From Agelaius tricolor (Eukaryota > Chordata > Aves > Passeriformes > Icteridae): 64,000 nt of DNA. Shown piece after piece: positions 12,871 to 24,374 of the stretch. The translations under genes and the position numbers were made by a program. The notes under the pieces are model-generated. The model searched no databases. It was not told where the DNA came from and saw only the letters and a list, made by a program, of their open reading frames with translations. The stretch is from assembly GCA_023055355.1 (NCBI GenBank), contig JALJCS010000004.1, positions 24,836,744 to 24,900,743 on the forward strand, in the 5' to 3' direction. Position 1 is the stretch's first letter; the number at the start of each line of letters is the position of its first letter.

Positions 12871-12947
12871 TATTATCTTTGGTGCTTCATGTAGAACCAT
12901 ATTGTTCAGCATGGTACATCATTATATTATTCCTAGTAATTAATATC
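12871..12947. repeat. left arm of a 77-bp inverted repeat
   Basis: It starts TATTATCTTTGGTGCTTCAT and ends CTAGTAATTAATATC. It is the reverse complement of 13863-13939 with three mismatches in 77. Similarity fades at both arm boundaries, apart from a weak inward extension of roughly 15 bp. The outer ends are symmetrical TA dinucleotides, which would fit a TA target duplication but is also expected of any inverted pair ending this way. Confidence 0.9.
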
Positions 12948-13862
12948 ATACTTTGCTTACAGATTAAATTAACTGCTTTGCCTTGATGTTTCTTCTTTTG
13001 GTAGTCTGTACTATCTGCAGTGCTGCTAATATTTTAAATAAAATGAGCCAAAAAAGCCTCATTGTGTCCTTTCATGTAAACATAATTTGAAAGAAAAAAA
13101 AACTACTAATTTTTATCATCCTGATTGTTATTACCTACCATCAGCTTATCAGCCCACCTGACATTTATTGTACCTCTTCTGCTCCCATAAAGCTATTCTC
13201 TAGAGAGGTAAAGGAATTCCAAGAGATGGAAAAGACAGAGAAAATAAAAGCAGACAAAATTATGCCTCATGTCTTTACTATGCTATCAAATGATAGTGTA
13301 TTTGACTTTTGTTCCCTGTAGGACCACCAGTCTTATCAAATGGATTGATTTCTAAGCCTTTAATCTCTTCCTTACATTGATGTGCCTTCCTTTTCAGAGT
13401 TTGGAGAATCAGGTACACTGTGCCATTTTGATGTACATCAAATAAAAATGCCAGACATTTGGCTTTGTTTTGTCTGATGGATATTTCCCTTCTTTTACAG
13501 TGTAAGACAACTGCTGTAAATGAGAAACTGCTTTTGCCCATTTTTTTTTGTGCTCGCTATTGAAGTATCTCCTATAATGTTTTCTCTCAGTGTTTTCTCT
13601 AAAGAAACTCCTTATCCAAAAACTGCAATAGCTCAGACAGTGAACTCAATACTGGTTTTGATACAATCAAGACAAAACCTAGATCATCTATTGACAATGC
13701 CAAAGCAGTGATTGTACTGAAATTGTTTACCACTGGCTTTACTCAGAAGAAGATCTTGCCAAGGATCTCCAGCACATGATTTGCAGCTATTTCTCAGGAG
13801 GCCTAGAATTTCTGTTAAGAGGGAGGGGAGGCAGAACTTCTGTTCTTGGCAGAAAGAAGTAA
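12948..13862. other. spacer between inverted repeat arms
   Basis: About 915 bp of AT-rich sequence with no transposase-like or other recognisable open frame. Frames of 87 codons (13278-13541 -) and 63 codons (13520-13711 +) lie inside and look fortuitous. If the arms are transposon termini, this would be a non-autonomous interior. Confidence 0.5.
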
Positions 13863-13939
13863 GATATTAATTACTGGTAATAATATAATGATGTACCATG
13901 CTGAACAACATGGTTCTACATGAAGCACCAAAGATAATA
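13863..13939. repeat. right arm of a 77-bp inverted repeat
   Basis: It starts GATATTAATTACTGGTAATA and ends GAAGCACCAAAGATAATA. It matches the reverse complement of 12871-12947 at 74 of 77 positions. The differences are two in the CTGGTAAT stretch and one in AACAACATGG. Confidence 0.9.
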
Positions 13940-14610
13940 CTCAGATAAGGTGTCTGGGAAGCCAAGTTTTAAAGAAGAAGATTAAAGTGAGTGCTTTTAA
14001 AAAATAAATTGACAAATTCAAGGTGTCAGTCCCAAAAGAAATTGTTTGCATTGACCTCTTTGGAGTCTATTAGATAAGACCTGGAGTTTTGTTTGAGCAC
14101 TGCAAAGCAAGGCTCAGCAACAGAGCTCCCAATCACTTTTGTCAGTATTTGATGAAAAAGTTGCTTTTCCTTAGACAGTGGTATCATATATGGTGGTATC
14201 AACCTAGTACCAGACACCTGATGATATTCTGCCCTTCTGCTAAAGGATTCTTCTAGCACTGCAAAAGTCATCTACTGGCAGATTATGAGCTCTTTGCCAT
14301 CATTGTGACCATGACCTTGTCTGAAGGGCAGCTGCAGGGTAGCTGCAGTCAAAGGTGATCCAAAGGTGGCTGTAAGTGTGGAGATGCTCTGAGAAGCAAT
14401 CAAAGTATTTATCTAAGTTATAACTTTGTTCCCTCTAGTTTCCTGATATTCTCCCCTCCTGTGATTTCTTGAATAGCTATGAACCTTGCTTCTGGTAAGA
14501 AATTGTCTCTGGCTCAGAGGTTTTCCTCTTCATAGTATTATTCATTCTTCTTAGAAACATGTAAAGACAACTACAATGTCTATAAAAACTTTTAAAAATA
14601 TTTCATACAA
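13940..14610. other. unique sequence between inverted repeat and CR1
   Basis: I recognise nothing here. An 81-codon minus frame (14026-14271) has no known likeness. Confidence 0.5.
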
Positions 14611-15150
14611 ACCATAGAATATCCTGAGTTAGAAGGGACTGACAGGGATCATCAAGTACAATTCCCTTGTACTGCCCAGAGCAGCCCGAGTCACACCATG
14701 TGCCTGAGATTATTGTCCAAATGCTTCTTGAACTCTGTCAGGCTTAATGCTGTGGCCACTTCCCTGGGCAGCCTGTTCCAGCATCTAACCACCCTTTGGT
14801 GAAGAACCTTTTCTTGATATGGAACTTAAACCTCCTGAGACACAGCTTCAGGCCATTCCTTCAGGCCCTGTCACTGGTCACCACAGAGAAGAGATCAATG
14901 CCTGCCCTCTGCATCCTCTTGTGAGGAAGTTATGGACTGTGATAAGGTCTCCCTTCAGTCTCCTTTTCTCCAGGCTGGAAAAATCAAGCAACTTAAGGCA
15001 GTCCTCATAGAGCTTCCTCTCAAGGCCCTTCACCATCTTCAGGGCCCTCCTTTTCCTCATTGCCCTCAGTGCAAAGAGGATCAAATTAACTGTACTGCAG
15101 TACAGCTTTGCTGCTGTGATAATCCAGGGTTGGCCTTTCACAGCCTTTTT
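14611..15150 (-). mobile_element. CR1 LINE, 3' half fragment with polymerase end
   Basis: On the plus strand this is the antisense of a CR1 copy. Landmarks are CATAGAATATCCTGAGTTAG, AAGGGACTGACAGGGATCAT, TTCTTGAACTCTGTCAGGCT, TCACTGGTCACCACAGAGAA, GAGATCAATGCCTGCC, TCTCCAGGCTGGAAAAATCA and TCAAGGCCCTTCACCATCTT. The 3' untranslated region and the end of the polymerase frame are present. The 5' boundary becomes unclear beyond about 15060 and the copy may stop by 15150. It is of the same subfamily type as the piece at 27.6-28.2 kb. Divergence is moderate to high, so it is inactive. Confidence 0.9.
14878..15071 (-). pseudogene. CR1 polymerase (ORF2) C-terminal remnant
   Basis: In full-length CR1 elements ORF2 encodes an endonuclease and reverse transcriptase that drive target-primed copying. 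Here only the tail remains. In the minus-strand frame that ends at 14878, the last 60 or so residues show KMVKGLERKLYEDCL and SSLEKRRLKGDLI followed by HNFLTRG. These are the conserved C-terminal motifs of avian CR1 polymerases downstream of the reverse transcriptase core. The frame stops at 14878, short of the family's usual end, so it carries at least one premature stop. Upstream residues of the same frame (to 15243) do not resemble the family. The catalytic domain is absent. This is a dead fossil and no product is expected. Confidence 0.85.
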
Positions 15151-15588
15151 GTCCATGGTCCCTTGTGAAGACATGTCCTTACCCAGTCTTTCATTAAACA
15201 GATTATCCAAAAGCAGGTAAAGTAAACAGCGTTGGGAGCACACATAATTTCAAGCTTACTCTGTTCTCAAATCCACACTGGTGAAGTCAAGGACCAACAT
15301 TGATATTCCTATGCAGCAACTCATCCAGTGCTGCAGCTGGTTTACACAGAACTACTTCAATGCTGAAGATCCTCCAGGCCTGTATTTGTATATGATTCCT
15401 CAGAAAATGTCTTCTCCGACTCTGAGACCAGATCTATTCCCACCTCACCCAGCACAGGAACTAATTGTGATGGCCTATGAGGAAATCTTTAATGTTAGCA
15501 GATTCTCTTTCTGTTTGAATTTCCCAGGTTAATGTCAATTATAGTTAGTGCAGAGTTTTCCACAAAGTACATGACCACAAAAGATGGG

Positions 15589-15650
15589 GATTACCTAACA
15601 AGGAAAACTGAGGCAAAGAGAGATGATGTGACACATCTCACTGTCACTGA
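15589..15650 (-). mobile_element. possible MIR-type SINE core remnant
   Basis: The plus strand has AAGATGGGGATTACCTAACA followed by GGAAAACTGAGGCAAAGAGA and GATGATGTGAC. This recalls the antisense MIR core (GATGAGGAAACTGAGGCACAGAGAGGTTAAGTGAC type). Only this part can be aligned by eye, so it is a weak call. Confidence 0.35.
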
Positions 15651-17564
15651 AGGTGGCTGTTTCCTGCACCATAAGTAGAGTCAGTACATGGCTTCCTGCT
15701 GTAGCAGTATTCTCCCGGTCAGAGATAGCCACTCCAGTAATGCACTCTGGTGTAGCACACTGAACACTGCAGGTCTTATCACAAACCAGCTACAAATTGA
15801 TAGGAAAACCCCCCAGTGATTTCCAGGGCTTTTGAACAAATTGCAGCAGGCAAGGGGGGAATATTGAACTACTATACATGCAGCTCCCAGTTGTTTTATC
15901 AGAAAGAGTAGGAGTGTATTGGAGAGAAGAGTTTGTCTCTGACAGATAGCATCAACACTGCAGCGATGTTTATTTTACTATGGCAATATAAATCTTGTTG
16001 CTTCATTTAGACAATGAAGTGGGAACTGCTTGTGGCTGATTCAGACCCTACAGTTTTCCATTCCTTTTACATTGCATGGAGGTCAGAGGTAAGCACATTT
16101 TATTACATCACCCTATTGGGCCTACTTAAAACAACAGTGATTTAAGTTTTGTCTTGAAGTTTTTCTCCAAAGCTTACAGACATGAAATAACTTATCTTTG
16201 TGGGGAATTCTTGAGAAAAGTTGTTCAGTGTTCTTGTTCAATGATGACGCATTGCCACTGAGTTTAATTAAAACTAAATGCTATTTCACTGTAGTTATCA
16301 GACCAACTGCATCTGTCTCTGTGTGAGAGCGTTCCAGGCGATTATCAGATCGGTACAGTACTCCTCTTACACCTGTATGTGTGCAAGACAATAGCACAGA
16401 AAAAACAGAGCAAAGAATGTTTTCCCCTGTGCTTGTGAAAGACTCAGGTATCTGTGCAATGTCTATCCTGATAGTACAACTTAATCCCTGAAAAAGGAGG
16501 GCTTTTTTTTCACCACTGCTGATAAGGTGTAATTAGCTTGAGATAGTCACTGCAGCTAGATACCACTAAGAGCAGACCCTTTAGTAGGATTAAATGAACA
16601 ATGAGAAAGTTTCTAGTTTCAAAATACAGGAAATGAATGAATCTATATATGTGTTAGAAGAGACAGAGGACTCCCCCTATTTTCCTTGATTTTTAGCAGA
16701 AAATCATGAGTACATTATGCTCCAGAATTATTTTTGTCTGCATCCAGGATAGTCACTGTTGCATGCAATCAAAAATAATATATAGGAGATGAAATGTATG
16801 GTGTAGTTCTCCTTATTATGTTAAACAAGAGAAGTGAGAAAAAACCAATTATCCTAATAAAACGTGCACAGAAAAAATGTGCTATGCATACTTTACTGTT
16901 TAGCACTATAAATATGTTAATTGTGGGCTAAATTAAACACACTTAGCTTGCAATTGACTTAGATAACTTTCTCACAGAAAATCCCAAAGAAGACAAAAAA
17001 ACTAGAATCACAGCCCAGTCAACCCAGGTCTCTGGAGAGACCATATAATTTCAAGAGATTGCTTTTCATCCATGTGGGTAAGTTACACAGAGTTTCACAG
17101 ACTGATATAATTAAAGAAGAAATTGAGGCCATGGAGACTGAAGGAAAGGACAGTAAAATGGAGGAGGAGTGAAGATGGTGCAAGTTTCACCATGGCACGA
17201 ATTGCATATAATGAATGTGTTCATGGAGCTAGAGGATGTGAGGATGTGGGCTTATCCAAGGAAGAATGAAGTTGAGAACTGAGTTTCTCAGGGATGTTAA
17301 ACACTGAACCTCAAGTCAAAATTATGGAGATTCTCTTCCAGCCTCATTTCTTTCCCTTCACACTCCCTTTAATTGTAATTTTGTGTCACCTCAGCCATTG
17401 CAAACACAAGTGCTTAACAGAAGGCTGTACTCATACAAACCTCACTATCATTTCTGCTGAAACAGCAGTTGTTGGCAGCTCAGATTTTCTCCTTCCTTTT
17501 TCTCCCTTTTAAATCATGTCCTTTAGTGGGAGGGATATTCTGGAAAAAATGTAGAAATAGCCAT

Positions 17565-17586
17565 ATTGTACATGTACATGTACAAT
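17565..17586. repeat. perfect 22-bp palindrome
   Basis: ATTGTACATGT is followed immediately by its reverse complement ACATGTACAAT. The centre is a run of TGTACA steps, and no gene context is visible. Confidence 0.85.
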
Positions 17587-20464
17587 TCTGCACATGGTCC
17601 ATTTTGGCTCAGTTTTATTAACTTCTATTTATCATTGTGGAGTTCAGAGGCACCAGCTGGGAGTGGCTTATTGCTGACTCACACGGGCTTTACTCAATCT
17701 CTTGAGCTGTACGTGACAAATGTCTTCAGGATTAAACCTTTGAAGGAGACATTCCTTCACCTCAGATGGCATAAACAAGACAAGCATACCAAAGCAAGTT
17801 TAGAGAATTTTATTTCCTCTTGTCAAACATCAGAAATAAAAATCTCCTGGCACCAGTTTTTGAACACCAGGCAGTACCATGGACATGTCTCCCTGTGAAA
17901 CAGGACTGCCAAAGATGTCTGTTAGGGACAGCTCTATGATAGATTCTCTGCTCATCAAGGTGGGAAAAAGCTTTGCTCCTATCTTAAAAAGGCTCAGCAA
18001 AGCCTCTCATAAGTGGTCTTTAAGAATCCAAATAAAGTTTCTGCAGGAATTCATGCTCAGAATTTCTTAGTTTGGAAGCTTTTATGCAGCAGCCATGGGT
18101 CAGTCAATATTACCACTGGTTTAACATTGCATATAGAATGCTAAGAAAGCTAAGAACTTTCTTATTAAAAGGAATTCCTCAGAGAAACAAATCAGTTCAG
18201 ACTGCCTCCTTCTCATATCCAGTTGATTTAGCCTTTTGAAGATTGCTGCCAATAAAGTGATAGATGTAGTGTAGCCTTGACTTTTCTTCCCTGAAATATT
18301 TATTGTAAAGCATTAGACACTGTATCAAGTTTCATATCAATTTCCTAGGAATGTAATTGCTACTGAATTCTCTTGTTTGTGTTTTTAATGGATTAAAAAA
18401 ACATCCCTAAGAAGGCCACAGACAACCAGTCAACAGACCAAAGACTGACCATAACATTTCACATGAAAATCACAAACCAATTATGGACTGATTTTTATTT
18501 TACAGGTATACCAATGTTCCCTAAAACCTCTGGGTGAATGTGATCAGGGGAACATCTAAAGATAGTGAAAATGCCTTTATTTAGGAAAAGGGGGTAGAGA
18601 TTTTAGTTATTATTTTTTGGACTTTTTCTTTTCTCTTTTTATCTTCAGTTTCTCTGAAGGCAAGCTCTTATCCCTGTTGAAGTTAACTGAGTCCCTCTGT
18701 TGCTGATGGTAAGTTACATAGCTGGCTATATGCTGCAAATGTAATTTCTGAGGTCATGGAAGAGCAGTATCATTACTGTTAAACAAAAATGAGAGCCACT
18801 GTTTGAAAGAAAATGTCCTCATCTTGTCACCAATGAAGTTCAAGAACACAAAACATGAATTTTGAAAGTAACTGATAAAAGTAACTGATTTAAAGGGCTT
18901 GGGGACAGAAAAATAAGAGTGGAAATGAGGAAAGAAGTGAAAATTTTCTTTTAAATTAGGCACAGATGTTTTTAACATAGTCACTGTGTTTTTAGTATAG
19001 GCTGTACCATCTGATTAATAATAACGTGTCCTGCATGAGATATCTTGCTCTATAATTTTCAACACACAAGGAAAGATGGTGCCCGATTAGGTAGTCTAAA
19101 GATAACTGAATTTTTTCCACTTTTAGTCTACCAGCTAAGCAGATCAATGGAACATTGTTCACAGAAGGCCACATACATGTACTGGGAACATCGACCTAGA
19201 AGCTGGATGGAATGGGATGTAAAAATGCCATGTGCTAACCTGTATCCATTGAGGCTGGTGAGAATTTTGCCTAGGTTCTATAGAAACAGGAACTGCTTCT
19301 CAACATAAGCTTGGCATCTATTTCTTCAGTGCCTTCGAGAGCTAAGATGAGTCCTGAGACCAGTTTGTAAACATCATTTCAATTTGCGTTCCTATCAATT
19401 TCCTCTAATGATTGTCTGCTGCCTTGGAAACCAGATGTGTATTCCACAGCTGCATGGAAAAATGCTAAACATTTTTTCAATGGGAAATTTGAGATGCAGA
19501 TAATTAAACTTAATCCAGGAAGCCAAGGCAACTTGACTGATTGAAAAACTACTTCTGGTCCCAATGGCTCTACTGACATTCTCTGTTTCCACATGGCTTT
19601 CCTCACTGATGGCGATTGTTAGCTGTGACCTGAAGGTGTTGAATGGAGGTGATGTCCCAGATAACTGAGTTCCCAAGGAGCAGAGAAGGATTGTCAAGTG
19701 ACCAGGGCACTGGTGAGGGCTCTATAGCTGCTTTCTCCTTGGTCAAAACCTTGCATTCAGAAAACGTGTCCAGAGCCCAACTCTGGATTTCAGTGGGACT
19801 TGCAAGCTCAGTTCCTCAGAACTCTGCTCTCGTCTCTCCAGTTCCAACATGTCAGTGGGGAGTTTTGCTCTGGCTCTCTTGAAGCACTTAACATCAAGAC
19901 AGATTTCTAGACATTAAAGTGAGATACCAATGGCTGAATTCAGAGAACTCTGTCAAAATTGCTTACATCCTAGTAGTAGAGAATATGGTCCCCTAACTTT
20001 AGATATACCAGTGATGTCTTTCTTTCAGCATAGGCACAGCTGAAAAGTACTAATTGGAGAAAATGTTTCTGCTGAAAATGTGAAATTTTATAATTTCACA
20101 CAAGCAGTGTCTTATCTCCTTTTTGTTCCAAGTATAGAAAATTTCAGTCTATTAAAATACCCAAAATTCATCTTTGAATCATCCTGTGGGTAACCAGATG
20201 CCCTGATTTGCTCAGTCAAATCTGTTTAACTGTCTTTGTATATCTCAGCAAAATATGAATACATTAGGCCAGAGGATCATGCAACAAAATGTGTTATTTC
20301 ATTCCCATTTCCCCTGTATTTTCCAACAGAACCTCACTGGTATTAAAGAAGTTATCCTGTGTCTTGCAAAAAGTTGTTGTCAGGAAGGTTTGTGGTACCT
20401 ACCACAATTAAATCCTTCATTCTGTTACTTTCTCCCCCATTCCAGAGACCAGTCTTGAGTAAAA

Positions 20465-20493
20465 TGTGGCCCACATCAGCTCTGTGGGCCACA
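20465..20493. repeat. perfect 10-bp hairpin
   Basis: TGTGGCCCAC and GTGGGCCACA are separated by a 9-base loop. The stem is GC-rich. Confidence 0.7.
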
Positions 20494-20619
20494 AAAACCC
20501 CAGCATAACCTGAAGTTTGTATTGCAGGGAAGGTGGGACTTCAATTTTTGCCTGCAATAAAAATCAGATCTTCCTGAGAATCAGGATTAGGAAAGCTGGT
20601 CAAAGTTTTGAAACCTTGC

Positions 20620-20640
20620 CCCACTGAAAAATTCAGTGGG
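20620..20640. repeat. perfect 9-bp hairpin
   Basis: CCCACTGAA and TTCAGTGGG are separated by AAA. It lies about 130 bases after the hairpin at 20465. Confidence 0.7.
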
Positions 20641-23600
20641 TGAAGAGTCACCCTGGGGAATCACCTTGGGCTCATATTTAGAGAAAACTCAAGGTCTTTT
20701 AAGTATCATCAAAGCCTTCTACTGTCTACCTAACTCTTCTCATCCACTAAATGAGGAAATAAAAACCTATTACTGATTTCTGTGGGGGACTGAACAAGAA
20801 GTGAATGGGAATATTTAAATAAAAACAAACTGTCCCTTAATCTCAGAGAAAGCAACAAGAGCTCAACATGTCCAAGAATTATGGGGAGAAATAGAGGAGT
20901 TCCACCTTCACCATGGAGCCTGCTGAGGAAGAGTACTGTTTTTTTGCATCACTAATTGTCTCTCTTCTGCAATCCCAGCAGAAAAAAATCAAGTTTGTGA
21001 AAAATGTGAAAAGCACTTTTCTACCTGTTGCCTCTGATTCTGCTGCAACCCAGAAGAGGCCTTTCCTCCAGTCCTGTTTATGCTGGGTTTGTAGAGGGCA
21101 GTAACCTCTATGCAGCTTTAATATCTGCACTTTTTTTAGAACCTTTCAGATGAGATAGACCACTAAATTTGCAAGGGGCGTGTTTGACATCTGAGGAGGA
21201 AGATGCTGAAACAGGCGTGGCTTACATGTATGTACAGCTCATCATGTACTCATCATGTGTACCTGACATCTGTTGTGCATAGGAGCTGGTGGAGCAGTTC
21301 TGGTCCCATTTGAGCAGCATGGCACTCTAAAGGAAAATCAGACGTGCTTGGATTTCAAGTGAGTTTGTCAGACCAGAAAAACTGCCAAATACTTTAGGGA
21401 CCACATTGAGGCATAAATCACATCGAGGCATAGTGACATTTTGTGGTATGTATTAGAACAATAGATATCTCACTGACTGCAGGAAATTCCTTAAGGCTTT
21501 TCTGCATATGGAGCAACACTATTTGACTGTCACCCTCTGTGTACTAACATTGTGCAAGCAACTGAAAAGAGACTAGGCTGATGTGTGTCTGAAGAAGGAA
21601 AGCAGTCAACTGTTGAACTGTAAATCAGCATTTTTCTGCTATAATCAAAATTCTCACTGGGGATTGTCAGATCAAAACTGCTAATCAAAGCAACTTGTTC
21701 AGTAAACATTGGAATTAATGAACCCTGTTTTTCAGTGGATTGATATTCTACACTCCTACACCATGCCACAAAAAGATTAACTCCTCTGCAAGTTTTTTCG
21801 ACCTCATGGATCCTGCTTGGATCCTGGTACGGCCAGTTCCTCCACCCATGTGCCCTGCATTGAAAGCTAGGTAAGGGCACTAACAAACGGGACCAGTGCA
21901 ACAGCACTTCAGGCTATCCTCCCTCAGTGAGGAATTTAATAGATTCTTTCTAATTTTACCAGCCACTGATCTTTATGGTGTTTGTAAATAATTGATATTC
22001 CTCAGCCTAGTATACCCCTATCATGCTGGCCAATAGACTTGTAAAAAGGAAAAAGCATATCTGTGCATCTTATTTTCTAATGAAATATGGTTGAAAAACC
22101 ATGCTCCGCATAAACAATGTGAATTGCAGTTCAGAAGATTTCTTGATGCTAGATACCCTAATTTCTTATCAAGTACTTCTGCTGAATTCAGTTGTTTCTA
22201 CACACTCTGTATTAGGTCACCTATTTTAATTGTAGCATTACATTGCTGTAAAAATGCTTCATTCTTGAAATGAAGGAATAGGTGTTGATACTTTTAAATT
22301 TTTTCACCATTATATTTTGTGCTTGCCCCCTCATCCCATGGTAGAGAAAATATATACTAAGAAGCAATTATGGCTTGACATGACATATATAGTGAAAATC
22401 TTCTGCTTTTAATTTGAAGCACAGTATAAAATTTTCCAATATACTAGAAAAAACAATCCAACCTCTAGCTGTGTAGTATCATTGCACAAACCTGTAATTA
22501 CAGCCCTCAGGTACACTTATTTAGTGATTAATTTCCATAAGCGATCAAAGAATTTCAAACGTATGTAATTTTTTTCATTTTATTCAGTGGTGGGAAGAAT
22601 GACTAGAAGGTATAGAAAACTAACTCCACTTTCGGAGCGAACAAAACTTCAGCTTTGATTTTGCTGCAAAACTATGTTGTTTTGGGATCAAATCTTTCAC
22701 TTTTCTCGACTTCAAGAGAAAAAAAATAAAGGCAGATCCCTATTCTCTTATGTATTACTAAAATTAAAATTTCAGAATGATTGATAAAATTATGAGGGCA
22801 GACTCTCTTCTGTTGTATATATCTGGTTTTAAAGAAATATTCATACGACAGTTGTTCACGGTCAAGCCTGTTAGTACCTTGCTGTATTCCCTCTGTGGCA
22901 AGTTTATGCCAAAGCTTCCTTTATTTCTATATTTTGCCCAAGGGCAGAAAACGGTGATGAATTTTGCTGCTCTTGGCATACCCAGAAAGGCTTTCATCAC
23001 TTTTCTCTTTCTCAGACCTTGTCTTGAGCATGTCAGCTTTCTTCCTTCATCTCCTTTCACACCACTTCCTATTCACATGTGATCCTCCCTCCCTTGTCTA
23101 GTTCTCGTCAAGCATAACATGGCCAGCTGGTTTTATCTGTGCTGCAAACAATGGTACCAGACTCCACCAAATGATATTCTGCCAATGCTAGCCATGGTTC
23201 CCTGTGTCCTTAGCTGGTTTCAAGTTGTGGCCCACTTTTCTTCCCATATTTAAATCCCGTGTTTATTGGGGATTAAAATCTGTGAATGAGTGGTGATAGG
23301 GACGGTGGGAGGAGGAGGAGGTCATTCTGAGTCCAAAGGGAGTCAACAATGTCTCTTTGAAAATGTCCGTGTCTGTTTCCCAGACTGACCATCTGGGACA
23401 CTGCATGGCACTAAATCAACTACAAAGACAAAAAGGGGAACAGGAAAAAGTAATTAAATTAGAAAAAGGAAAAATTTCTCAGAAGCTGCTGTCCAATGAA
23501 CTTCATTAAGGAGTAAAAGTGGTTCATATACATTTCAGAATAATGAAAAACAGTAACACTAACAGAGCTGCACTTCCAGCTGTAAACAAATATCCATTTA

Positions 23601-24322
23601 ACTGTGAATGTGCCCCTTCTTTCCTTTCTAATTGCTTCTCTATTTTAAAGCACTTCCCAATGGCGATGATGTCAAGAAGAGATACGCCTACAAAGAGAAA
23701 GTAGTGAAAACACAGCAGGTTCAATATGTCCTCCTGAACCCCTGGCAAACTCTAACATTGGGGAGGTATTGGGCCATCATTTGAGAACATCAGTGTTTTC
23801 TGGTCTGATATTTGTTAGAGAACAATGGCAGATTCACAGGATGGGTTAGCTGAGGCACTCAGCTTTCAATCCATATGGAATTATGGGTTCTGCATTTGGA
23901 AACCAGCTGGGGGATGTATTTGATTCTTCAAGTGGCAATAAAAACCTTCCATTTTCAGCACTAATCCAAGAGGATATTCTACAGCAACTTTTGAAAAACA
24001 CCTTATATATGCAGGAACTAACTTGTTTACTCCCATGAGTTTCAAAAGAATGTTGCTGATGAGCTGTCTAATCTACTGAAGGTGCAATGTAATACATCTT
24101 CAGTCATTAGGGAAGAATCAGAGAGTGTGGGGGAAAGCAGACAGTGTTGTACCAGTATATAAAATAGGTTTTAGAGTCTTGCATGAAATGGTAACGAACC
24201 TCAGGTGGGGTCTATCAGTAATTAGTTTCCATTTTGTGTAATTACTGAAGGCAATAAAATAATTCTATGGAAAGTAGGTATTGTCTGGCAAACTTGAAAT
24301 TTTGGATGAGAGTGCAAAAAAA

Positions 24323-24374
24323 GTTGCAAAAATAAGCTCTAATGGTTGCTTCGTTGCAAAAACAAACTCTAATG
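24323..24374. repeat. direct repeat of a 22-bp word
   Basis: GTTGCAAAAATAAGCTCTAATG (24323-24344, shown in two parts: GTTGCAAAAATAA and GCTCTAATG) recurs at 24353-24374 with two substitutions. The offset is 30 bp. It is a local duplication. Confidence 0.75.
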
